This document shows, one piece after another, positions 15,160 through 22,629 of a stretch of 64,000 nucleotides of DNA. The DNA comes from VAZQ01 sp963758945 (GTDB lineage Bacteria > Pseudomonadota > Alphaproteobacteria > Rhizobiales > Xanthobacteraceae): the NCBI GenBank assembly GCA_963758945.1, contig CAVWXY010000006.1:1178001-1242000 (forward strand), given 5' to 3'. Every line of letters begins with the position of its first letter. Position 1 is the stretch's first letter. Made by a program: the position numbers and the translations under genes. The notes under the pieces are model-generated. The model searched no databases. It was given only the letters and a program-made list of their open reading frames with translations, and was not told where the DNA came from.

Positions 15160-16374
15160 TCAGCCGCGTGGGCCGAACGAGACGTCCGAGAAGTCGACCG
15201 TCATCCCCGGGCTCTCGACGAGAAGTCCGACGCTGCCCCAGGGCTCGCGGTCGATGCGAACCTGTTGAAGCCGCCGGTCGTCAACCATGAGGGTCACGAA
15301 GGGACCCTCGCTGAGGACGTGTAGCCGCTGCGGGGTTCGAATGTCGGTGACGAGATCGGACCGCGTCCAGGCCAGGACCACGTATTCTTGGCCGCCGCGT
15401 TGCTGCGTCAGCCGATAGTCTCCCGCGTTGCGCTTGGCGAACAGGAAGTAGTTGTCGAGGTCCTGCAGTCCGAAAACGAGACCGAATCCGAGTTGAAAGC
15501 TGCCCGAGACGACAGCCGCGCGCATCGAATAGGTGAAATCTCGCCGGATCATGGTGTTGCCGGCCGCCATGAGCACGCTGCCGTCATGGGTATAGATTTC
15601 GAGTTGGCCATTGACGAAGCGACAACCGCCGTTGCCGGCGAGCTTCCACCAGCGGTCCGCCTCGAGTGCGCCAGCCATGGGCATCAGCGGCTGCGGCGCC
15701 AGTCGGGGCGTGTTGCCCTCGGGCCCGCAGCCGGCCTGCCCGTCGGTCCTGCGCGTCGCCTCCCGCTCCGGCGCTCGTGTCGTGTCCGCGTTTGATGCCC
15801 AAGGCGTCCACACCGGGACGCCGATACGATAGAGCCCGATCCAGCCCGCCACGAGCAACGTCATCGCGCCGGCCGCCACGACCGGCCATCGCGGTCGTGC
15901 GGCTTTTTCAGCCGCGGGCGTTGCGCGGATTTTCTCGATCAGTGCCTCGGCGTCCCGTCCGAAATGGGCGTTGCGCAACTCGACGGACTGGCGACGCACG
16001 AGCGGCTTCAGCGCGTCGGGCAGCTCGTCGGCCGTCGGCATGCGCGCGCCGTCGACCATCACGGGGATAACGCGAATGTCCCGCGCGAGCGCGGCGACGA
16101 TTTCGACCGCCACGAAGTCGCCGGGGTCGTCGAGACGGCGCCGGCCGGCGGCATCCCTCGCATCGATCCAGTTTGGGCCGATGACGGCCAGGAAAACGTC
16201 GCATGCCGCCAACTGACGGTTCAGATAGGCCACGAAGTCGACCCCGGCCGGAATGTGGTCGACGTCCATGAACAGATTCTGCCGTCCGAACGCCCGTTCC
16301 AGCCGTTCCTCCAGCCGGCCCGCCGTGCCGCTCGAATCGTCCCGGCGATAGTTGATGAAAATCTTGCCTGGCAT
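15160..16374 (-). CDS. TIR-domain protein with transmembrane helix and C-terminal jelly-roll-like domain
   Basis: A 404-residue protein. Residues 1-100 are a TIR domain (KIFINYRRDDSSGTAGRLEERL; DVFLAVIGPNW; DDPGDFVAVEI), with Glu91 at the position of the NAD-cleaving glutamate in bacterial TIR enzymes. A membrane helix spans about 164-186. A Pro/Arg-rich linker follows, and the C-terminal 170 residues (WWKLAGNGGCRFVNGQLEIYT; FGLQDLDNYFLFAKRNAGDYRLTQQ) resemble a DUF1080/LamG-like beta-sandwich. The TIR domain would be cytoplasmic and the sandwich periplasmic. ATG at 16374 is used; an upstream TTG is possible. It is the third gene of a patatin / Rossmann-like / TIR operon, 97 bases after its neighbour. 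Confidence 0.75.
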   Translation of the reverse strand: MPGKIFINYRRDDSSGTAGRLEERLERAFGRQNLFMDVDHIPAGVDFVAYLNRQLAACDVFLAVIGPNWIDARDAAGRRRLDDPGDFVAVEIVAALARDIRVIPVMVDGARMPTADELPDALKPLVRRQSVELRNAHFGRDAEALIEKIRATPAAEKAARPRWPVVAAGAMTLLVAGWIGLYRIGVPVWTPWASNADTTRAPEREATRRTDGQAGCGPEGNTPRLAPQPLMPMAGALEADRWWKLAGNGGCRFVNGQLEIYTHDGSVLMAAGNTMIRRDFTYSMRAAVVSGSFQLGFGLVFGLQDLDNYFLFAKRNAGDYRLTQQRGGQEYVVLAWTRSDLVTDIRTPQRLHVLSEGPFVTLMVDDRRLQQVRIDREPWGSVGLLVESPGMTVDFSDVSFGPRG

Positions 16375-16470
16375 GGCGTGCCGCAACCCCGCCGGAAATG
16401 ACGGTGCATTCTAGCTCGGCATCGGGCAGGCCGATATGCGCGCAGGAGAGTGCGCGCAACGTCGTCGTGC

Positions 16471-17073
16471 TCAGCGCTCGGCTTTCGCGTTGCGCGCAAG
16501 AAGCGCTCGCGCGTCGATGACGTCGACGCGTCCTCCGGCGGCGCGCGCGCGTGCGATGAGATCCTGGGTGCCGCCGGCGCCATCGGCGGTCCCGTCGAAT
16601 AGGGCGATCAGCACGAGGTCGTCGGCACTCTGGCGGGCGAGCTCCAACTGGCGCTGGTTGCAGGCCTCGTAAGGATCGTCGTCGGCGGACACGATCATGA
16701 CCTCCCGCCGCTCGAGCGGGGTACGGTTCCAGATTTGCTGGAAGCGCGCCTCCCAATCTCCGCTCGGTACGCCGGCGACCGATTTCCGCAGGAATACTTG
16801 CGGCTCGAACGGCAGCACGATGTAGGAGCGCAAGTGGCGTGCCGCCGCGTGTTCCTGAAACAGGATGTCGCCGCCGCGCGCAAGAGAGCTGATCGCAATG
16901 ACGTCCGCCGCTTCCACGCGCTCGAGCCCGCGCTCCATGGCCGCTGCGATTGCTTGCGAAGCGGCAGCCTCCATGTGCGGCGGGAACCGCGGCTGGGGCC
17001 GCGCCGGCAGGTCCACCATGTGACCTGTGAACAGGAGCGCGCGGCGATAATGGTTCGCAGTCGGCTGGCTCAT
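16471..17073 (-). CDS. Rossmann-like (SLOG/TIR-associated type) protein of unknown function
   Basis: A 200-residue protein that I do not recognise with certainty. It begins ALLFTGHMVDLPARPQPRFP, continues with AISSLARGGDILFQEHAAA and SYIVLPFEPQVFLRKSVAG, and ends DLVLIALFDGTADGAGGTQDLIARA. This looks like an alpha/beta nucleotide-binding fold similar to domains that accompany TIR or TPR effectors. ATG at 17073 is chosen since the upstream 39 codons of the open frame look random. It lies 62 bases after the patatin gene and 97 before the TIR gene on the same strand, so a joint role in sensing a nucleotide signal is plausible but unproven. Confidence 0.6.
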   Translation of the reverse strand: MSQPTANHYRRALLFTGHMVDLPARPQPRFPPHMEAAASQAIAAAMERGLERVEAADVIAISSLARGGDILFQEHAAARHLRSYIVLPFEPQVFLRKSVAGVPSGDWEARFQQIWNRTPLERREVMIVSADDDPYEACNQRQLELARQSADDLVLIALFDGTADGAGGTQDLIARARAAGGRVDVIDARALLARNAKAER

Positions 17074-17134
17074 GCGAGCGGCTCCGGCATGCGAAACGCT
17101 GCGACAGGCCCTTTGCCCGACGGCCGCAAGACGC

Positions 17135-18304
17135 TCATGGCGGGAACACCGCCAGATCGAGATGAGCAACCTGCACTTTATGGTTCGCAACCGCCTTGCC
17201 GACCTCCCGCAGGGCCGGGATGGAATTGATGGAGTCGAGTTTTTGCACCTGCTGCGGCTCCACGTTGTCGCAGCCGAGTTGATCGAGGCCGCTGCGCGTG
17301 AGCTCCGCGTTGTAGCGGACGTAGCGGAACAGCTTCTTTTTCATGGGGCCGGCGCACGGGATCATCGTATCGACTTCCCGATCAAGGGGATCTCCCGCGA
17401 CGCAGTCGCCGAAAACCCGACAGAGGAAGTCCTGCTCGTTGAGCGCCGCGAACATGAGCGCGGATGGGATCGTCGATGCATTGAAAAGCAGGTGCATCTG
17501 GTCGGGGCTGAGCTGCTCGTTCGCGCCGGGGCTCGTCCCCGTGCCGACGGATACGATCAGCATCTTGTCCGGACCCGTCGGCCAGCCTCGTTCCGACTCC
17601 GGCGCGTTCTTCCAGTAGCGATCGACCGTCGCCATCAGGAACATCTGGAACGCGGGATTGTTGTACATCGTCACCCCGCCGTCCACGAAGATGAATTCCC
17701 GGCCGTTGACCATGATCACCTCGGGCGGGAAGTAGGTGGGCGCGGCGGTGCTTGCGCGCACCAATTGCCACAGCGGGAATTTCAGATTGCAGGCGGGATG
17801 GCCGGGATCGTTGTATTTCGCCCATGGATTGTTCGAGATCGGCCACGGCGAGTTGGTTGTGGCGTTGCGCATGACCAGCAGCAGCAGCGTTTCCACCGCT
17901 TCCGATCCCAATTGGGTGCTTGCACCGAAGACGTCCTTCAACTTCTCCGCCAAAGGCTCGCTTCGGTATTCGTAGCGGAGCCGCTGCAAGAGCTTCGCCT
18001 TCTCGAACATCTGAGCGCCGCTCTCTTCGTAGAATTTCAGTACCTCGTCGACGGACATGCCCATGGCAAGACCCGCGGCGATAATCCCGCCCGTGCTCGT
18101 GCCGGAGATGTAATCGAAATAGTCGGCGAGCCGGTACTCGGCCCTGCCGCTCGCCGCGCGCAGCAGGCTCTCCAGGTTGCGAAGGATCTCGAGCGAGAGC
18201 ACGCCGCGTATGCCGCCCCCGTCGAGCGCCAGCAGCTTCTTTGGGCCTCGGTTCTGCAGGCGTTCGCGCAGCGAGACCTTCTTGCGGTTCGATTGCTCAG
18301 CCAT
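17135..18304 (-). CDS. Patatin-like phospholipase (CapV-type)
   Basis: A 389-residue patatin-family lipid hydrolase. It has the oxyanion-hole motif LDGGGIRGVLSL (28-39), the nucleophile in SGTSTGG (Ser70) and the catalytic Asp208 in FVDGGVTMYNNP, all intact. Length and architecture fit soluble bacterial patatins, including CapV, the phospholipase effector of some CBASS defence systems. No cGAS-like nucleotidyltransferase is present next to it. It is the first gene of an operon with a Rossmann-like protein and a TIR protein. Upstream lies decayed DNA up to the ECF sigma gene. A housekeeping lipase is the alternative. Confidence 0.82.
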   Translation of the reverse strand: MAEQSNRKKVSLRERLQNRGPKKLLALDGGGIRGVLSLEILRNLESLLRAASGRAEYRLADYFDYISGTSTGGIIAAGLAMGMSVDEVLKFYEESGAQMFEKAKLLQRLRYEYRSEPLAEKLKDVFGASTQLGSEAVETLLLLVMRNATTNSPWPISNNPWAKYNDPGHPACNLKFPLWQLVRASTAAPTYFPPEVIMVNGREFIFVDGGVTMYNNPAFQMFLMATVDRYWKNAPESERGWPTGPDKMLIVSVGTGTSPGANEQLSPDQMHLLFNASTIPSALMFAALNEQDFLCRVFGDCVAGDPLDREVDTMIPCAGPMKKKLFRYVRYNAELTRSGLDQLGCDNVEPQQVQKLDSINSIPALREVGKAVANHKVQVAHLDLAVFPP

Positions 18305-18331
18305 GACTGCGTCATCCGCTCGGTTGTCACG

Positions 18332-18510
18332 TCATTTCAACGCCGCGTTCAAGAGATTTGCCAAACGCTCGCCGGCCAGGGCCACGCGTTGTTCGCAATG
18401 GCCAGAGTTCGCGCCTTGTCGTCGTCGGTCAGCGCGAAGGGGCCGGCCCGTCGCCGATCGGAGGGCGGTAGGCATCGGCCTTTGCCGCTGCGAGGCTCTC
18501 CTTCATCTAC
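18332..18510 (-). pseudogene. Possible remnant of an S1/P1-type nuclease 3' end
   Basis: Three reading frames of the same strand give short protein-like pieces in order: ESLAAAKADAYRPP, then FALTDDDKARTLA, then EQRVALAGERLANLLNAAL followed by a stop. The last piece is the typical C-terminus of S1/P1 nucleases (alAGvRLAalLN). The frame changes twice, so the gene is broken. It lies just before the patatin gene on the same strand. Confidence 0.35.
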
Positions 18511-18546
18511 TTCTTCTCGCCGGCGATCGCGATCAGCTCCGATCGC

Positions 18547-18850
18547 TCAGCGCCACGCCATCGGGTGAGAGCGGCTGATCGATGCAATGCCGATATTGTG
18601 CATCTCTTCGAGAAATCGTCGCTTCAAGAAAAAATACGGCATCGTCGGTAGCTTCGTCCAAGGCGTCGGGCCTTGCAAGCCTGATGCGGAAGGAAGAGAA
18701 CCTCCCCGGAGTTGATAGTCGGGCAACTCGACCTTGAGCCCGCGAAGGATATCGTGGGCCGGGGCGATGAAGTCTTTGAAATATCCATGGGCCAGCGCTC
18801 GTCCGGCCGGAATGAGCGGCGCGCCAAGCCAGCGGCCGTGAGCGGGGCGG
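18547..18850 (-). pseudogene. Protein-like stretch with STING-like peptide, probably decayed
   Basis: The minus strand encodes ALAHGYFKDFIAPAHDIL followed by RGLKVELPDYQL. The GYFxxFxxP pattern recalls bacterial STING receptor domains. No good start codon fits, the upstream part of the frame looks random and the frame ends at 18547 with no recognisable C-terminus. It could be a truncated receptor gene or chance. With the nuclease-like remnant it fills the 700-bp gap between the patatin and ECF sigma genes. Confidence 0.22.
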
Positions 18851-18930
18851 GGTGATAGCTGCCGGACGGAATCTTTTTTGACCGACGGGCCTCCGGTTCT
18901 GCCGACCCGGCCGGGCGCGAAGCGCGTTTT

Positions 18931-18946
18931 TGTGATGGTCGTCACA
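18931..18946. promoter_or_regulatory. TGTGA-N6-TCACA palindrome before the ECF sigma gene
   Basis: TGTGATGGTCGTCACA is a perfect 5-bp-arm inverted repeat 70 bases before the sigma-factor start, embedded in CGCGTTTTTGTGA...GTCACAGC. The same element with the same flanks occurs at 19794-19809 before the next gene. It could be an operator of a CRP/FNR-type regulator, or the GTCACAG part could be the -35 of an ECF-type promoter. Confidence 0.5.
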
Positions 18947-19016
18947 GCGCGCAGCGGCGGCATCTCTAGGGTGTGACCGACGATTATGACAGTCGTTCGC
19001 GAACGCCAGCCACGAG

Positions 19017-19670
19017 ATGACCATGTTGACGAACTCCAAGGACAGCATCTCCCGGACGCTGCCAGCCGTGCAGACGACCGCGGCCGCCCCGCCATCGCGT
19101 TCACCCGTTGGCCGTTCGCCGGCGACCTCCGACGAGCGGCTGATCGGGCGGATTGCCCATGGCGACCGGCTGGCCATGGAAGTGCTGTATGCACGGTATC
19201 ATGTTCGGGTGTTTCGATTCGTGCTGCGGCTTGTCCAGGACGAACCCACGGCGGAGGATCTCGCGACCGAAGTGTTTCTCGACGTGTGGCGTCATGCCGA
19301 CCGGTTCGAAGGGCGGTCTGCCGTGTCGACCTGGATGCTGGGCATCGCCCGCTTCAAGGCGCTCTCGGCACTCCGGCGTCGTCCCGCGGAGACGTTGGAT
19401 GAGCAGACCACGAACGCCATCGAGGATTTGGCGGACAATCCGGCGGTCATCCTGGAGAAGAAGGACGCCAGCACGATCATCCGAAAGTGCCTGACGCAGC
19501 TTGCCCCGCAACATCGCGAGATCATCGACCTCGCCTACTACCACGAGAAATCGCTCGAAGAGGTCGCCCAGATCGTCGGCATCCCCAAGAATACGGTCAA
19601 GACGCGAATGCTCCGCGCGCGCGCGCGACTTGCCGGGCTGCTCAAGGGCGCGGGCATCGAGCGAGACTGA
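19017..19670 (+). CDS. ECF-type RNA polymerase sigma factor
   Basis: A 217-residue group IV sigma factor. After a Pro/Ser-rich 35-residue lead, region 2 reads DRLAMEVLYARYHVRVFRFVLRL and EDLATEVFLDVWRHADRFEG. Region 4 reads LAPQHREIIDLAYYHEKSLEEVAQIVGIPKNTVKTRMLRARARL, a complete helix-turn-helix for -35 recognition. Two start codons (19017 and 19023) are possible; the conserved part is unaffected. No anti-sigma factor with a zinc or membrane domain follows directly; the next gene is a small membrane-anchored protein that shares its upstream palindrome. Auto-regulation and control of that gene are inferred from the shared element. Confidence 0.88.
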   Translation: MTMLTNSKDSISRTLPAVQTTAAAPPSRSPVGRSPATSDERLIGRIAHGDRLAMEVLYARYHVRVFRFVLRLVQDEPTAEDLATEVFLDVWRHADRFEGRSAVSTWMLGIARFKALSALRRRPAETLDEQTTNAIEDLADNPAVILEKKDASTIIRKCLTQLAPQHREIIDLAYYHEKSLEEVAQIVGIPKNTVKTRMLRARARLAGLLKGAGIERD

Positions 19671-19793
19671 ATGCCCCCCGGGCGGTGCCGGCCGGCGATA
19701 TCGCTCGCGCAACGCTATCCGCGCGACCTCGGAGTCCCCGGTGCTGGCGCCGCGCCATTGAGCGTCCACTGCCGTAGCGCGAAATCGCGTTTT

Positions 19794-19809
19794 TGTGAGC
19801 GCCGTCACA
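19794..19809. promoter_or_regulatory. Second TGTGA-N6-TCACA palindrome, before the membrane protein gene
   Basis: TGTGAGCGCCGTCACA lies 61 bases before the start at 19871. Both sites share CGCGTTTTTGTGA on the left and GTCACAG...GGCGG-CATC on the right, so more than the palindrome is conserved. This points to co-regulation with the sigma gene. Confidence 0.5.
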
Positions 19810-19870
19810 GTTCTCCGGCGGCCATCCCGCGACAATCGCACCGTAGCGATTGAAATGGAGATCGCCTCTG

Positions 19871-20692
19871 ATGTCCCCGGCGTATGGTGCACATCCCGAG
19901 TTCGGCTATCTCTGGCCCTCGCGCAGGTTGCGCCGCACGATGTGGACGGCACTTGCCCTCACTGCCTTGGGGGCGCTTGCCGGCGCGGTCGTGCTCGGTG
20001 GCGACCACGATAACCGCGGCGGACCTACCGCACTGAGCGCGCCCGTCGACGCAGCGCCCTCCCGCATCGAGGCAATGCCTGCAGTGGAGCCGGCGCCGGC
20101 CCCCGCGACTGCAGCGAGGCCGCGTCCGCCGGCAGGCGGCAGGGCCGCCTGCGAAGGGGCCACCTGGACCTATCTCGACGGCAAGTGCAACGCGAGCGGA
20201 GCGCGCAGGGTGAGGACCGCCGCAAGCGACAAGCCGCCGATCGCCGCAGTTCCGCTCGGCCGCACCGCTCTGCCGCCGCCTGCCGCGGCTCCCGCGCCCG
20301 CCACATCCGACCGTGTCGTCGAGGCGGCGGCTCTGCCGTCGGCAAAATCCGGGCGCGTGGTCGAGCCGGCATCTGCGCTGCCGGACCTGCGGCGCGTTGG
20401 AGACGCCCCGGCAACCGCGTCTGACGCGGCGGCTCCCTCCGGCCAATCGACTGCAACGCCCAAAGGCAGGAGAGAAGCGTCGCGCGGCCGGTACGGCGGC
20501 CGCGATCTCGTTGCGGAGCACGGGAGTCGGCGCCATGCCCGCGCCGGGGTCCCGCCCGGCAGGCACGACCGGCAGTCGTCCATGCAAAAGTCGGCAATGC
20601 GATGGGCAAGGCAACTGAGTGAATGCTTCGCGGCTTCGCGCTGCGCTGCCGGCGAGCAGGTCCTGCGGACGATGTTTCCTCCCGTCATGTGA
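19871..20692 (+). CDS. Membrane-anchored Ala/Pro-rich protein of unknown function
   Basis: A 273-residue protein. It has a short cytoplasmic start (MSPAYGAHPEFGYLWPSRRL), one membrane helix at about 25-44 (TALALTALGALAGAVVLGG), then a long low-complexity Ala/Pro/Arg region. The only ordered-looking piece is CEGATWTYLDGKC near residue 93, a two-cysteine motif seen in small secreted proteins of Bradyrhizobium-type bacteria. GGAG lies ten bases before ATG 19871. It follows the ECF sigma gene by 200 bp and shares its upstream element, so it may be a target or modulator of that sigma factor. No enzymatic role is visible. Confidence 0.55.
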   Translation: MSPAYGAHPEFGYLWPSRRLRRTMWTALALTALGALAGAVVLGGDHDNRGGPTALSAPVDAAPSRIEAMPAVEPAPAPATAARPRPPAGGRAACEGATWTYLDGKCNASGARRVRTAASDKPPIAAVPLGRTALPPPAAAPAPATSDRVVEAAALPSAKSGRVVEPASALPDLRRVGDAPATASDAAAPSGQSTATPKGRREASRGRYGGRDLVAEHGSRRHARAGVPPGRHDRQSSMQKSAMRWARQLSECFAASRCAAGEQVLRTMFPPVM

Positions 20693-20749
20693 TTGGGAGT
20701 TCGCCGGGGGGCACTTTCTGAGCCGATGCCGCGCTGCTATCGTGTCTCT

Positions 20750-20824
20750 CTAGTGTCCCGATTCCGAAGTTCGCATCGTTGAGGGGCACCCTCGTTTGCG
20801 AACTTCGGAATCGAGGGACACTAG
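20750..20824. repeat. 75-bp palindromic element, copy 1 of the CTAGTG family
   Basis: It begins and ends with CTAGTGTCCC / GGGACACTAG and contains the inner arms GATTCCGAAGTTCGCA and TGCGAACTTCGGAATC around a short loop. The whole unit folds into one long hairpin. A related copy lies at 58963, and a structurally similar one follows 12 bases away. Confidence 0.75.
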
Positions 20825-20836
20825 CAACTTATTGAT

Positions 20837-20914
20837 CTAGTGTGGCTTTGGTTCAGAAGTCCGCATTTCGGACTCGCCGCGAGAATGATGCGGACTTCTG
20901 AACCGCCACACTAG
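20837..20914. repeat. 78-bp palindromic element, copy 2 of the CTAGTG family
   Basis: CTAGTGTGGC...GCCACACTAG with inner arms GTTCAGAAGTCCGCAT and ATGCGGACTTCTGAAC. It has the same CTAGTG ends and the same plan as copy 1 but a different inner sequence. It ends 19 bases before the sodC start and may form a hairpin in the sodC leader. Confidence 0.75.
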
Positions 20915-20933
20915 TGCAAACGGAGGTCACGCT

Positions 20934-21578
20934 ATGTATCGGTTCCTTGCCGCGTCGGCTTTGCTGCTGGCGGCTGCGCCGGCGGTGGCGAACGAAGCGC
21001 CATCGCCGCAGGTCTCGGAAATGCTTTCGGCCGCGCGCAACAGCACGCCGGCTTCGGACATCGCCCCCTTCAGGCTCGCCCAGGGCGCCAAGGAGGGTGC
21101 CGCGAAAAAATCCGCCGCTGCGCCGCCCTTGACGGCGAGCGCCGAGCTCAAGGCCGCCGACGGCAAGGACGTGGGCACCGTTACGCTCACGCAAACCCGC
21201 TCGGGCGTGCGGATGAACCTTGCCCTCAAGGGCCTGCCGCCGGGCGAGCACGCCTTCCACGTGCACGCGGTCGGCAAGTGCGAGCCGCCCTTCACCTCCG
21301 CGGGACCCCATTTCAATCCCGCGCAGAAGAAGCACGGCAAGCTCAACCCGGAAGGCCATCACGCCGGCGACATGGACAATATTCGCATCCCGGCCAGCGG
21401 AAATCTGACGACGCGGGTGGTGGACAAGGACATCACCCTGGAGAAGGACAAGCCCAATTCCGTGTTCCAGGAAGGCGGCACCGCGTTGGTGATCCACGCC
21501 GGAAAGGACGACTACATGACCGACCCGGCCGGCAACGCCGGCGATCGCATCGCCTGCGGCGTGATCGTCAGCAAGTAA
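20934..21578 (+). CDS. sodC: Cu/Zn superoxide dismutase, periplasmic
   Basis: A 214-residue exported Cu/Zn SOD, which dismutates superoxide in the periplasm. A Sec signal peptide (MYRFLAASALLLAAAPAVANE) is followed by a 50-residue Ala-rich linker, then the beta-barrel: copper ligands in GEHAFHVHAVGKCE, metal-bridging and zinc His in AGPHFNPAQKKHG and EGHHAGDMDN, the C-terminal copper His in ALVIHAGKDDY, and the disulfide Cys in GKCE and RIACGVI. All ligands are present. An AT-poor leader with a palindromic repeat precedes it. It ends 15 bases before the convergent methyltransferase gene. Confidence 0.92.
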   Translation: MYRFLAASALLLAAAPAVANEAPSPQVSEMLSAARNSTPASDIAPFRLAQGAKEGAAKKSAAAPPLTASAELKAADGKDVGTVTLTQTRSGVRMNLALKGLPPGEHAFHVHAVGKCEPPFTSAGPHFNPAQKKHGKLNPEGHHAGDMDNIRIPASGNLTTRVVDKDITLEKDKPNSVFQEGGTALVIHAGKDDYMTDPAGNAGDRIACGVIVSK

Positions 21579-21593
21579 TCGGCAAGTACGAGG

Positions 21594-22457
21594 TCAGTGG
21601 GTCCCCTTGACGACGTCGCCGTCGAGCTTGGTGAAAGGGACGAAAGGCACCGGCCTGCCGTTGTAGATGTCGGAACGCTTGACGGCGACCCGGCCGCTGG
21701 TGGCGGCCTCCTTGACCACCTTGAGGATGCGCTGCGCCCCCGGCGGCCCGACCGGGATGACCATGATGCCGCCGGCCTTGAGCTGCTGCAGCAGCGGCGG
21801 CGGAATGTGGTCGATGCCGCAGGTGACGATGATCTTGTCGAACGGCGCCGCCTCGTCCCAGCCGTAATAGCCGTCTGCGCGCTTGGTGTTGATCGCCTTG
21901 TATTCGGTGTAGCCGCGCTCGATCAGCACGTCGTAGACGCCGCGCGTGCGCTCGGCCAACGGTTTGATGATCTCGATGGTCCACACCTTGTCGGTCAGGT
22001 TGGCGAGATAGGCTGACTGATAGCCGGAGCCGGTGCCGACCTCGAGCACCTTCTCGCCCATCTTTACGTCGATTGAGCTGGTCATGCGTCCCACGACGCG
22101 CGGTCCGGTGATGGTCACGCCGAAACCGATGTCGTGGTAGTTGACGTCGTAGATCACGGCGCGATCGGACTGCCGGCAGAACTCCTCGCGCGGCGTCAGC
22201 AGGAACGCGCGCTTGTTGCGTGCCTCCCACAGATCGACATGGCCGACCATGTTCTGAAAGCGCTCGAAGCGTGCGTGCAGGTAGCGCGAGTCCTCGCCGC
22301 GGTTCTCCTGCATCCACCTGACGAAGGTCCCGGCGTCGTGCGTCGGAGGCGAGGCGTCCCAGTTGTAGGGCTTCGGCACGGTGGCGCCCGCCCGCCGCGG
22401 CAGTGCGGCGGTGGCCGCCACCGCCGCCGACAACGTCAGGAAGGTACGTCGCTGCAT
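21594..22457 (-). CDS. PCMT-like protein-L-isoaspartate methyltransferase with Tat-type signal
   Basis: A 287-residue protein. The N-terminus MQRRTFLTLSAAVAATAAL has the RRTFL pattern of a twin-arginine signal, so it is probably exported. The body carries the SAM-binding motif VLEVGTGSGYQSAYLA and the PCMT-type segments VYDVLIERGY, FDKIIVTCGIDHIPPPLLQQLKAGG and VIPVG. Cytoplasmic PCMT repairs isoaspartate; an exported form with a 120-residue N-terminal extension is unusual, because SAM is not known to be available outside the cytoplasm. The signal may be non-functional or the substrate different. It converges with sodC. Confidence 0.72.
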   Translation of the reverse strand: MQRRTFLTLSAAVAATAALPRRAGATVPKPYNWDASPPTHDAGTFVRWMQENRGEDSRYLHARFERFQNMVGHVDLWEARNKRAFLLTPREEFCRQSDRAVIYDVNYHDIGFGVTITGPRVVGRMTSSIDVKMGEKVLEVGTGSGYQSAYLANLTDKVWTIEIIKPLAERTRGVYDVLIERGYTEYKAINTKRADGYYGWDEAAPFDKIIVTCGIDHIPPPLLQQLKAGGIMVIPVGPPGAQRILKVVKEAATSGRVAVKRSDIYNGRPVPFVPFTKLDGDVVKGTH

Positions 22458-22629
22458 GTCCTTTGGTCCTCTCGGCGCCCGGTCCGGCTGCCCGCCGCCC
22501 GGTCACGCCTCCCGTCGCCCTGGCGCAAGCTCCGCTCCTGCCGGGCCGCGCCGGCCGAGGTTATGATGTGCCGTGCCGGGGCGGCAACATGCAGGATATG
22601 CCCGTGGCGTCGCAGTCTGCGGGCTCAGC

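Noticed and set aside
18547..19194. Intact 215-residue minus-strand gene
   Set aside because: Its first half overlaps the ECF sigma gene and promoter and looks random; only a short stretch is protein-like, so it is listed as a possible remnant.
20750..20914. Possible CRISPR array (two adjacent hairpin repeats)
   Set aside because: Only two units with different inner sequence, no regular spacers and no cas genes; these are dispersed palindromic elements.
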